Shown here: in pieces, positions 54,151 to 64,000 of the stretch | Position numbering within the stretch: position 1 is the stretch's first letter | Layout: every line of letters starts with the position of its first letter | Assembly (NCBI RefSeq): GCF_019279795.1 | Contig: NC_056730.1 | Coordinates: 606,609,383-606,673,382, forward strand | DNA from: Protopterus annectens | Taxonomy: Eukaryota; Chordata; Ceratodontiformes; Protopteridae | Length of the DNA stretch: 64,000 nucleotides | Direction of reading: 5' to 3' | The notes under the pieces: generated by a model | Told to the model about the DNA's origin: nothing | Database searches by the model: none | The model's input: only the letters and a program-made list of their open reading frames with translations | Translations under genes and position numbers: made by a program

Positions 54151-56162
54151 ACGTTATTTACTTACTCCCTCCATTGGAACCATGGAAGCTTGTACTTAAC
54201 TTCCAATGGCTGTGTTTTGGAGCCTTTTCATTACAACCTCAAGATTCAAACAAAGGTCGTATTTCTACAACCATTCATGTTACTAACAAAGTGTAAATGG
54301 TAGTGTTCATCACAAACCCGTTTTTTACAGTGGTGGTGTTCATTAGATTTTATGTCTTAAGCTGGATTTCAGGTGACACTGTGCACATTTTTACCTTTAA
54401 TGGTTTTTTTAAAGAACTTAGAGTATCTGAGTAACCACTAGAGCCAAATGGTAACATTTTGAAATGTCGGGACCTCCTAGAGTCCCAAAACACAGAGACC
54501 GAAAAGCTGAAAAAACAGACTTACATATGCTAAGTTGGAGATGGCCATTTTTCATGAAATTCCCTTTTCTCTGAAGTTTGGCAGTCTCAGATTTAGTGTC
54601 TGTACGTTCGGGGAGTCTGCCCCTCCATTAAAGGTGCAGGGTGCCTTTCCCCTGCTGCAAAAAGAAGTTTGAAGGAGAAGAGCGATGTTTGGGATTCTCT
54701 CTACTTCTGCATTTTTGGTGTTCTTTTTTGACGTGCCAGCACTAGGCATTTGGAGCACTGACATTTTAGTAGGAAGCCTGGCTGCACACTTACCAGCATC
54801 AGCAGCATTTTGTATATGATGTGGTGTGTTTTCAAACGAGACTAAGCATTTATGTTGTCATCTGTTTGTTGATATATTTATGGACATATAAATATTATGA
54901 CAATAATGTAAGCAATTAATATATGAGCAACTGATATCTTTCTAGCTGCATTAAAAAGATGTTAAGAATGAAACAGTTGTAGTACCTTTCATTTAAGTTT
55001 TAAGGTGAAATCTTTGAATATCTTTGCATTTAGCAGGGTTAGAGTTATTGCAAACATGAATAGGCAGTTGTAGATGTCTAGAAATATCATTAGGATGATC
55101 CTGAAGAAATGACTGCAGATGTCACTAAGGGTTAATGAGTTAACATAACAGTAGAAGTAAGTAATCTTTGCTCATTCTCTTCAATGTACCTGACCACCTT
55201 CCCCCTTCTGCATGGTATGGGAAGGGGGCACTGGGAGTTAGTTGCATTTGTGGGAGAGTTGTATGATATGGAAATGAGGATATGGGAGATGTCTGCATCA
55301 TTTCTGGGAGGTTTGTGTGATATAGAAGGGAGGCTATGGAAGACGTCTGCATTTCTGGGAGATTTTCTTCTCTCTTAAAATTTGTTATTCGAGGTCTTGA
55401 GCTACTTTCAAAAGATTGAAGAGGGACAGTGGAGGGCTAAACATTATGGGTCTATGGGAGGAGCTGAAGCCATTGCTGAGAGGGATGTCCACTTTCTGTG
55501 AAGTACAGCCTATTGAAGAAGAAGGATGAAGACCATTTAGCTTTATCATTTTGGTAAGATCATACATTTCATATCTTCTTGATCCATGCCTGTCCATTTT
55601 TAACATCTTCTTTCCTTCCTCCATTCTTAGAAGGAACACACTGTAGTTCCTTAAGTTTGATTTTGCATGCAGTGCTGTACTTTGATGCTTGCATTGTGCG
55701 TAACCTTGATCTAGAGAGTCATGGTAAGGCAGTGCGTTTCAGGATCACTAAAAGAGGCAGGAACCTAAGTAAGTTTTTAAAGGTGCTGAGCAACTGTGGG
55801 CCTGAAGCTAGTAGTCATGTTTTGAAGTAGAGAGACACAGATTATGAAGATCTGTTCTCTAGCAAGTACGTAATGTTTTGTATAAGGATGTTGTAGGACA
55901 CTTGATGTATTGTTAACTGTTAATTTATTGACTTTCAAGTTTATGTATCTCTGCTCTTTTTTGTGTACGTTACCTCTTTAGATATTCTCATATCTGTTGT
56001 ATGACTAAAAAGTGTCTTGAAACAGCCCATTCACCTGGTTAACAAACAAACAAAATTATGAATATAAGGATGCTAGCCTTTGTAAGGGAAGAGGTGAATT
56101 GTTACAACATATTAAGGTGTTTCATGTACACTTTGATGGAATAAGTATGTTTACTGATCTGA
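54151..56162. other. Intron 2 stretch, nothing recognised
   Basis: About 2 kb with no gene or known element that I can support, apart from a small tandem repeat at 55243-55365. Short ORFs look like chance. Confidence 0.45.
55243..55365 (+). repeat. Short diverged tandem repeat (units of 51-55 bp)
   Basis: Units starting at 55243, 55294 and 55349 share GCATTTSTGGGAG, a TGATATRGAA block, a TATGGRAGA block and GTCT. About 2.3 copies, roughly 80 percent alike. Confidence 0.6.
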
Positions 56163-57872
56163 TGCCCCCCAAAAGGAGAGATATCTATACCAAGCGATTG
56201 CAGCCCCCCAAACATCTCCAACGCCCAAGTGAGAACTGCTCTCTCCAAAGCAAAAAACACAGCATCCATGGGACCTGATGGTGTCCCCGGCTGTGTGCTC
56301 CACGAACTCAACGAGGAATTAAACCCACAGCTAGGACAGCTGTTTAATCATAGTCTTACCTCTGGATACGTACCCAGGGAGTGGCGCACTGCAACTGTGG
56401 TCCCACTTCACAAAGGCGGTGCCTCCACCGACCCTGGAAATTACCGGCCCATTAGCTTGACAAGCCTTATCTGCAAAGCCATGGAGAGGATCATAATGGA
56501 CCTCATAAATAAAGACATAGGGAATTTGCAGACTTTGGATCCATCCCAGTTTGGCTTTGTCAAAGGCAGATCATGCCTTCTAAACTTGGTTGACTTTTGA
56601 AACAGTCACCAAAGCCATTGATGAGGGAAAGGCAGTCCATACAGCCTACCTCGATCTGGCGAAGGCCTTCGATACAATACCCCACTCGGGTATCATTGAA
56701 AAACTCATCAGCTTAAATGTTAACCCATACATCACAAGATGGGTTGCAAACTGGCTGACTGACAGAACCCACAGGGTCAGAGTTGCTGGCGCCATGTCAG
56801 ACTCAAAGCCTGTCACAAGTGGTGTACCACAGGGCTCAGTCCTGGGCCCACTCTTGTTTGGCATCTACTTTTCCAAGTACAAGCAAACACAGGAGGGTTA
56901 TGGCTGACAAAGTTTGCAGATGACTGCAAACTGGCGCCATAGTAGAAAACACATCTGACACAGATATCCTTCAGAAGGGTCTCACAGAAACGGATAACTG
57001 GTGCCAGAGCCATGGCCTAAAGTTAAATGCCAAAAAATGCATAGTCATACCCTTCGGGAAAAACAAGGTTACCCCTAGCTACCAAATAGGTGGCAATCCA
57101 CTGAGCACAGAAGTAGTTATCAGGGACCTGGGGACCCAGGTTGATAGTAGTCTGTCATTTGACACCCATGTAGCTAAAGTAGTTAGGAAGACCTTCTACA
57201 TTGCCCACCTTATCATGAAGGGATTCTCATCTAGATCAAGGGAGGTCATAGTCTCCCTATACTCATCACTCATCAGACCAATGATTGAGTACAATGCCCC
57301 ATTCGGAATGTATCTGACCCGACACTTGCAGCAGCTGGAGAGGCCACAAAAGTTCCTCACCAAAAGGATAAAGGGTCTCAAACATCTGTCCTATGCTGCC
57401 CGACTGAAAGAACTCCAGCTCTATTCAGTCGCACCGCTTGCTCAGAGGTGACCTTTGCCTAACATACAAGGCCATGTCAAACCCAGATTTGATGAATATG
57501 CTTCACCTCAAAAATCTAGATCTGTCAGAGCCACAAGGGCGGAGACTTAAATCTCGACACGGCTATTAATAGGACGTGCTGGAGGGATAGATTCATCACC
57601 CAAAGACTCCCTATGCTGTGGAATAAAATCCCGGTATTTGTGAGGCAGAGCACCTCGCTGGCCTTGTTCAAGAGAAATCTTGACCAATGGATGGGAGATC
57701 GCAGATATACCCCAGGGATTATCTCAGTGTCACTGCTCGACAGAGGCACAGCAAAATAATGGGTATAGTTCCCCATACTAAAGGGGTGGCGTAAGCCACA
57801 AAACTATGGGCTAGGCTTGTAAATGCCCTCGTGCAGATAGCCTAGTATGAACCTATGAACCTATGAACCTAT
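56163..57872 (+). mobile_element. CR1-C: young 5'-truncated CR1 copy
   Basis: Matches CR1-A from about 31790 to 33489 with only a few percent difference by eye. It carries RT from KAKNTASMGPDGVPGCVLHE through VPLHKGG, motif A (AYLDLAKAFDTIPHS) and motif B (SGVPQGSVLGPLLFGIYF), to the thumb and the 3' (GAACCTAT)n tail at about 57844-57872. It has the same stop after LVDF (56598-56600) as CR1-A and a private one-base loss near 56872 that disrupts the FADD frame. Cannot encode a working RT. Confidence 0.88.
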
Positions 57873-57894
57873 GTTGCCTTTTTTGTCCATTCCT

Positions 57895-58020
57895 CAACCC
57901 ATGGGTTTTGGATTTGATCTTGGATCTGACTTTGGCCACTTCTAAGCTTTGAATCCAGTTCTCAGGTTCCTCCCTTTACCCATAATCCCTGTGTAGAGAG
58001 AGAGCTACCTCAGATCTCCT
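57895..58020 (+). repeat. DIRS-8 left inverted terminal repeat
   Basis: CAACCCATGGGTTTTGG..., ACTTCTAAGCTTTGAATCCA and GAGCTACCTCAGATCTC match the reverse complement of 63885-64000 (CAACATATGGGTTTCAG, ACTTCTAAGCTTTGGATCCA, AAGCTACCTCAGATC). Confidence 0.8.
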
Positions 58021-58404
58021 TTATCACCATAATCGTTTGATGGATCCTTGGTGCTCAGGAAAGACTTTAGTGGATTTTCTTGAAAAGTTGTCTCTTTCTT
58101 TGGGGTTTATTTTTCTGACTGTTATGTCCCACCCCTCTACTAGAACATAGTGCATTTTGTTCTCCTTACCCACCCCCCTTTTTCAATTTTTTTTTTCTTT
58201 TCTTATGTCTCGCTCCTGATGCAAGTCTTTATCAAATAAAAAATAAAAAGGGGGGGAACAGATATTTCTTTAGGGTAATTTCCTTACTTAAAAGGGGTAT
58301 TTTTGTTTGTGTCTTTATTGCTTTCTTTTCTTTTTAGGATGACAGATAAGCCATCAGGTTTTAAAAAAAATGTATAGCTTGCTCATACAAGCTCCCAAAC
58401 GTGT

Positions 58405-60650
58405 ATGTGCATGACTAGTGGATGTACCTTTTTAGGGCCTTTGCACCTGGGCATCTGCTCCATTTGTGAGACTTTCAGTCAATGGGCCATTAAGGAAACA
58501 AATAAACTCATTTTGAAGAGGTTCCTCTTTCAGCCTTCCATGGGAGAAAAACACCCTTTAGGATCGGGGAAGTCTGCTGCTCCTGCTTCTTCCTCTTCTC
58601 CTTTTTCCAAAAATGTATCTGATGAGTCAGAAGATAAACAGTGGGATTCAGCCAAGAAAAAAGAAACATCTAAAACTGCTAAGAAAAAATCTCTGGCGTC
58701 ATCATCCTTGTCATCTCCAGCACCTAAAATTTCCAGACCTTTGGAGCCGGTGCTCTTTTTGGATCCTATAATCAAGGGATCCCATGCTCCTCCTGGAATC
58801 TTCCTGGATCTTCTCTCTGCTAGGCTCCAGTCTCGTGTTTTACAGGAGAGCCCTTGTTGCCATTCTAGACAAACCTCCTCTACCTCTTCTCTTAGGTCAG
58901 CTAGGTCTACCACCCTCACTGAAGCTGATGAGGACAGGATGATGACATTTCTTTAGACCCAAATCCAATTGAGAGACCTTCTGGCTCTGGCCTGTGTTGG
59001 AGCCTGAGAAACTACTACTTCCCCCTTAACTTTTTGATGGCTCCTTCTGCAGTCTTACCTCTCAGATTGGAGCACATGGATCTGAATCTCATCCAGGACA
59101 TATCTCCATACTTCATCTAGTTAGATAAGTTCTCAGATGAACTAGGCTTCGACTCATTTGAATTTGTCTGAGTCTTGGAGCCAGACCATCTACATCAACT
59201 CTTGACAGGGTAGGATCAGACCAAGGTCTTCATATCATTTCCTCCTTCTAGGAACCTTGGCACTTGATAGTTCATCTGTGGTGTTGGCATCGGATCCCAG
59301 CTAAATGGCATCTAGGGTTGAGCCACCTTCAAGAGTTTCAGCTCCTACAGCAAGGCTTTTTGGATCCCTGCCAAGCTCCACGTTCAAGGCTGTCTAGCGA
59401 GTGGTCTCTCAACCTAGAGAGAAGACAACCCATTCAGAATGGGATCCAACCCTCCCTCATAGGATTTCTCAGGGTTTGCAGCCTCATTTTCTTGTTCTGT
59501 CAGGACAGCCATTTCCCAAAAACCTTGAGTAATTCCTCTTAGGAGAGACTATGTCAGCTTCCAATTCCTGTCCCGAACAACCCACAAAAGAGGTACACGG
59601 GAAGCTAAAGTGTAAAGAAGGCACTTGAATTCTCCTTAGGAATCCCCTGCCACACACACTGACTTTGAGGGAGAAAGTTCTCTCAGTTCTTCCCTTGGGG
59701 ATGGAGAGATTCTCGAACTTCTCAGACAAAAAGGGAATTGGTCTTCCCAGATGCCTTCGCTGGAAGAGTCAGTTTCCTTGAGTCTCTTTATTGTGGCCCA
59801 TCTACTTCTTGGGTTGTTTCCCTCAGCCAGTGAGATGATAGACCTGATGTATTCCTGGGTGTGAAAGGTGCAGGACACCACTGAGCTCATTCCCAAGGAA
59901 ACCCAACAATTTCTGGTGGCTACCAAAGACACTCCCTATTGGAGCAAGGGGCCCACAGAAGATTCCACAGTAGTGGCGACAACCACTAAGAAGGAACTTG
60001 CAGAAGAACATTCCATTGTCCATCCACCAAAACGAAGAATCACGTGCATTGGATAGATTTGGGAAGCATGTTTGTCTTATCTGCTTTTTCTCTTAATTAC
60101 TTGGCACATGTTATGCATTTTCAGAGGGATTTGACCAAGGAAATTGTCAGATCCCTCCCATGGACCTTGTATGTGTCTCAAAGAAAATCTGTTGATTCAC
60201 AGTTGTCTCCAGTACCTCTATGCACCTTATCTGTTATGCCATAGAGGGTACATCTGGAGCAGCCAGCACAGGTATTTCCCTAAGAAGACATGCCTGGATG
60301 CGGTTATGTGACTTTGCTGAACATTTCAAGCCATCCTTTGTCAGTGCTCCATACAAGGGCACACCCATGTTTGGCCTTCAGATTAAGGAGATTATATAGA
60401 AAAGTGAGAAATATGGCAAATTCCTGTCTGCCATAGAGATTAAATTCCCCACCCCTCAAAGGACCTTCTCCAGAAATCAGAAGAGAGGCAAGAGAATTTG
60501 GTTTTGTAAATCCCAGACATTTGCATCTAATATTTCTGGAGGAAGAGCCCCCTGCACCCCCCCCCCCCGAGGCAGGGGGGAAACTCTTATAATGGACATC
60601 ACCCAAGGGGCAGAGGTGGTCCTCCAAAGCAGGGCTGCAAAGGTCCTTTC
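58405..60650 (+). pseudogene. DIRS-8 gag remains
   Basis: Fossil gag: an N-terminal part with CSICETF (58453-58473) and long Ser/Lys-rich low-complexity sequence, then an acidic middle, then a conserved gag block near 60055-60130 (RFGKHV and LNYLAHVMHFQRDLTKE). Broken. Confidence 0.6.
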
Positions 60651-60759
60651 TCAGAGAAGCTGTTCCAATGCTCCTGAATGGATGCCCATATGCTGCACTC
60701 TGGAGATAATTGGGGGGTCCTTATCTCTACATCCAGCAACCTCAACATTCATTACTTAA

Positions 60760-61540
60760 GACAAATGGGTGCATAGGATCATTTCCAGAGGCTATTTCAT
60801 TCCCTTCCATACCCTTCATCCATGTCCAAAAAGAATTAATGATGTTCCACCCTCACAAAGGGAAGAAACAGCTTCAGAAGTAAGAAAGCTTTTAAGAAAT
60901 TGAGTCATCCAAGTGGTCCCTCCAGACCAGAGAGAGTACAGAATTTACTCAAGATTCTTTTTAGTGCAAATGAAAAACTGGGACTGAAGGCCAATTTTGG
61001 ACTGAAGCCGCTTGAACAAGTTCATGAAGCAAACAACATTCCAGATTGTTATGGTTCAGTCCATTTTTCACTTACTGAGAAAGAATGACTGGATGTGCGT
61101 GTTAGATTTAAAGGATTGTATACTGCCACATAAAAATGGACACATGCTATAGGGAAGTACCTTCTCTACTGGCTGGGTGCAAGTCATTTCCAATTCAGAT
61201 CTCTGCCCTTTGGTCTTACCACAGTACCCCAAGTGTTTACCAAGTGTATGGCAGTAGTGGCAGCTCATCTGTGACTGCAGGGTTTCCGGGTAGTCCCATA
61301 TTTGGCTCAATACTGCCCCTACCAGACACCTACTCATTCGAGTCAGAGAATCCTTGCTCTAGCTGTGTACTTACTTGGGGATTACAGTGAATCTAATAAA
61401 GTCCAAGTCACATCAGTTCAGACACTAGAGTTCATCAGAACACTTGTGGGCACAAAACTTCAGGTAGCAAGGCTTCCACAGACACTGCTTCTCCATCAAG
61501 CCTTGGATGTCATATCCCACTAGAAGCCACCAACAAAAGT
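60760..61540 (+). pseudogene. DIRS-8 reverse transcriptase remains
   Basis: Fossil RT recognised from short blocks such as the region near 61080-61135 (motif A surroundings), LPFGLTT near 61203-61225 and the following palm part. Less well kept than that of DIRS-3. Confidence 0.55.
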
Positions 61541-61779
61541 AATTCTTCACCTTCTATGCTTCATGACAGCATCGATCACACTAGTTTCCCCAGCCAGCTT
61601 CTACAGGTGTGTACTTCACTGGTCTTGGGTGGTTCAGTTGTCAGTCAGGAAGCAACCCATGCCCTTTCAAGTGTCATTAATGAACTTCTGCAAAGCACAC
61701 ATACAGTGGTGGCTGGAATCTCCGCATGTTTTTCAAGGATGTCTTTCATTCTTCATCTCCTCCAAGCCACATTGAACAT

Positions 61780-62080
61780 GGATGCTTCCCAATGAAGTTG
61801 GGGGTATTTGGGAAAAGCAGTCCAAAACACATGGTCTGAAACAGGGCAGTCTTCACATCAATGTGTTGGAGATGAGAGCAGCTGTCCTAGCACTGATGAC
61901 TTTTCAGGACTCTCTCTTCTGGGGTGTGATCTCTGTTCACACAGACAACACTGCAATTGTTTGGTACATCAACAGACAGGGAAGAAGCCAGGTCTTACCC
62001 ATTGTGCCAAAAGGCCATGAGAGTGTGGCAGTGAGTGATATCTACTCTCTGCTTTCTAATAGCAATGCATATCCCTAGGA
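61780..62080 (+). pseudogene. DIRS-8 RNase H
   Basis: A 98-residue frame with LHINVLEMRAAVLALMTFQD (catalytic-region Glu) and ISVHTDNTAIVWYINRQG (catalytic-region Asp). Typical of DIRS RNase H; it directly follows the RT. Confidence 0.8.
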
Positions 62081-62899
62081 AATCCAACATCCTTGCAGAC
62101 AGGTTGAGCAGGTATGTTTTAGTACCTCATGAGTGGTCCGTCAATCCATTAGTAAAGTAGCAGGTTTTCAGCTGTTAAGGCCAACCTTCTTGCGACTTCT
62201 TCACTTCTCCCCACAACACCAAGTGCAACACGTTCTAATTCTCTGAGGGGGGGGTCACCCAGGGATTCTCCAATAAACCTTTGTCCCCCAGGATTCCTTT
62301 ATGCCTTTCCTCAGATGCCCCTGTTTCCACGGTTACTACAGAAAAGCATCTGTGATGAAGGTCATAGTCATCCTCATAGCCGCTTATTGGCCTTGACAGG
62401 TGTGGTTTCCTTTCCTCTGGCCTCATCAAGTCCACCCTCCATGGCTACTGGACTTGGACCCAGATCTTTTTTCTCAGCCTTTGGGGTCGCATCACCAAAA
62501 CATCCAGTCCCTCAGACTGACTGCAAGGTTTCTCTAATTCTAGTGATGATTTGACAGTCCAGGTTTTCATCTTCAGTTGTCCATATTTTGTCTTCATACC
62601 AAAAACCCTCTGCTAGAAAAATTAGAGCAAATGAAAAAAGTTTTCAGTTTGGCGGTTAAAAATATTGACCCTTTGCCAGCTCCTCTTCCAGCACTTTTAG
62701 ACTTCCTTGCCCATCTTTTTCTGTGTAGAGCCAGCTACTCCATCATGTACATTTAGCTGCAATATCCTTTTTCCATGTGGGTGAGAATTACACACCCATA
62801 GCATCTCTTAGATTAAGGTTGTTCTTCGCGGAACTTTTCTTCGTCCACGGCTTAAAGACCCAGTTCCAATCTGGGACATTACTCTCTTAATACTAGCAT

Positions 62900-63534
62900 T
62901 CACTGGTCCCTCATTTGAATCTGTTGCTAGGGTTGACCTATAGTTTTTATTATGGAAGACCTTATTTCTGGTTGCTGTTAGTTCTGCCAGGAGAATTTCT
63001 GAGCTACAAGCCTTGCCTTCAAAATCTCCTTGACTATTTTTTTTACAAAGACAATAGTGTTCCTGAAATCCAGCTCCCCCTTTCTTCCTAAGGTGGCTTC
63101 CAAATTATCCGTTAGTCACTCCATATATTTTCCAGTGTTCTTCCCAAATTTTGTGGACAAAGGTGAATATACTTTGCATATGTTAGATGTTCATTGTCAG
63201 TTTTTACTTGCATCGGACAAAACCTTTCAAAAAATTTGACCAATTATTTGTATTCTATGATAAATTGGGAAAAGTAGTATTCAAAGTCACCCTTTCATGC
63301 TGGTTGTCGCAGTACATATTGTATATCTATCAAGGAAGAGACTTGTCACTTCCTTCAATCCCAAAACCTCGTTCCAACAGATCTGTGGCTTTATCTATAG
63401 CCTTCTTTTCAAGAATATCATTTGATGACATTTATGCCACAGCTATCTTGTCCAAGGTATGTACATTCTTATCGCACTACAATTTAGATATACAATCCAG
63501 GTCTGGAGCCCCCTTTGGTTCAGCAGTAATATAA
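62900..63534 (+). pseudogene. DIRS-8 tyrosine recombinase remains
   Basis: Fossil recombinase: VDKGEYTLHMLDVHCQF (63160-63200), FDQLFVFYDKLGKV, then RSVALSIAFFSRISFDDIYATAILSK and LSHYNLDIQSRSG (63390-63510), the C-terminal end with the tyrosine segment. Matches the recombinase of DIRS-2 (13155-13412). Confidence 0.7.
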
Positions 63535-63884
63535 AGGAATATCCTTCCATTAGACCACCCAAATAATAAAGTAGCTAGGGACTCTGTCCCATGCATTGAG
63601 GAATGAATGGAAAATGCACCATCAGATGCAAAAGTTATGTACTCACTGTAACAGCAGATCTGTCTGTTTCTGTGCTTTCTTAACTACCCACCCACCATTC
63701 TCCCTTCTCTTTATTGTGTATAGTTTCTCACATTGTCATTCCGGGATGATTCTAGCTGGCCTATCCTTGGCTCCTGGAGGCTCTGTCTTTCCCCTCTCTC
63801 TCTTTTTACAGGCTGATAGTACATAAGTCAGATAGTTTTTTTGGCTATTACCACCTTCATTTTTCTAAATTTCTATTTTTGGAG

Positions 63885-64000
63885 GGCAAACTTGATCTGA
63901 GGTAGCTTGATCTCTACTCAGGGACTTTGGATGAGGGGAAGAGCCTAAGCACTGGATCCAAAGCTTAGAAGTTTAAGTCTGATCTGAAACCCATATGTTG
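63885..64000 (-). repeat. DIRS-8 right inverted terminal repeat
   Basis: Inverted copy of 57895-58020. The matching end falls on the last bases of the window, so the element ends at or just past the edge. Confidence 0.8.

Larger units (their letters stand above)
57895..64000 (+). mobile_element. DIRS-8: long DIRS element reaching the window edge
   Basis: Fossil DIRS element with all main parts in order: left terminal repeat (57895-58020), gag (about 58405-60650), RT (about 60760-61500), RNase H (about 61780-62080), following region (62100-62560), recombinase (about 62900-63534), 3' part, and right terminal repeat from about 63885 to 64000. It looks nearly complete in layout but is broken many times. 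Same family as DIRS-2. It starts about 20 bases after the CR1-C tail. Confidence 0.8.

Noticed and set aside
54455-54780. A second MITE related to the one at 45811 (blocks like GAAATGTCGGGACC)
   Set aside because: The inverted ends cannot be matched convincingly and no duplication is visible.
1-64000. CRISPR arrays, bacterial operons, ribosome-binding sites or phage modules
   Set aside because: The window is eukaryotic: spliced exons, LINEs, SINEs and vertebrate retroelements, and no spacer-repeat arrays.

Overview
The window looks like vertebrate nuclear DNA from a species with a very large, repeat-rich genome. The only host gene I recognise is a DEAH-helicase-family gene, most likely DHX32 on the + strand (its paralogue DQX1 is the alternative). 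The first coding exon is at 1183-1500 and the second at 43499-43692, so the first coding intron is about 42 kb. Intron 2 runs from 43693 to beyond the right edge. Everything else lies in those introns and is mostly transposon remains. The mix of many DIRS-type tyrosine-recombinase retroelements with CR1, L2, Penelope, gamma-type endogenous retrovirus and Ty3/gypsy is what I would expect in an amphibian, possibly a caecilian or salamander; a lungfish is a weaker alternative. The species is inference.

Layout: 1-1130 non-coding 5' side; 1183-1500 exon; 1501-4930 plain intron; 4930-6480 DIRS-1 fragment; 6480-13650 DIRS-2, holding a Penelope-like insertion (9042-12287) with an exact 15-bp target duplication and a hammerhead ribozyme. 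From 13655 to 37634 lies a Russian-doll nest: outer DIRS-3 is split by DIRS-4 (16711-35818, with inverted terminal repeats and an internal complementary region). DIRS-4 holds a third DIRS piece and a minus-strand gamma-type ERV (about 19060-34880). That ERV is split by an L2-type LINE (24390-28350, minus) and a CR1 LINE (28360-33489, plus), and it also carries a tRNA-derived SINE (22267-22396).

From 37635 to 42910 there are two facing copies of one gypsy LTR with a TG repeat and an L1-like fragment between them, then gypsy integrase remains. After exon 2 come a second L2-type LINE, a 339-bp non-autonomous DNA transposon with an 8-bp duplication, a CR1 copy on the minus strand, decayed DIRS pieces (48330-51960), an L2 tail in an RTE-like LINE (52975-54130), a young CR1 copy (56163-57872) nearly identical to the one in the nest, and DIRS-8 (57895 to the edge) with recognisable inverted ends.

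No operon-like logic applies. The relationships that matter are host gene versus intronic load, the order of insertions, and LINE/SINE partnership: the SINE ends in a copy of the CR1 3' tail. Boundaries without a duplication or terminal repeat are approximate, and similarity values are by eye.
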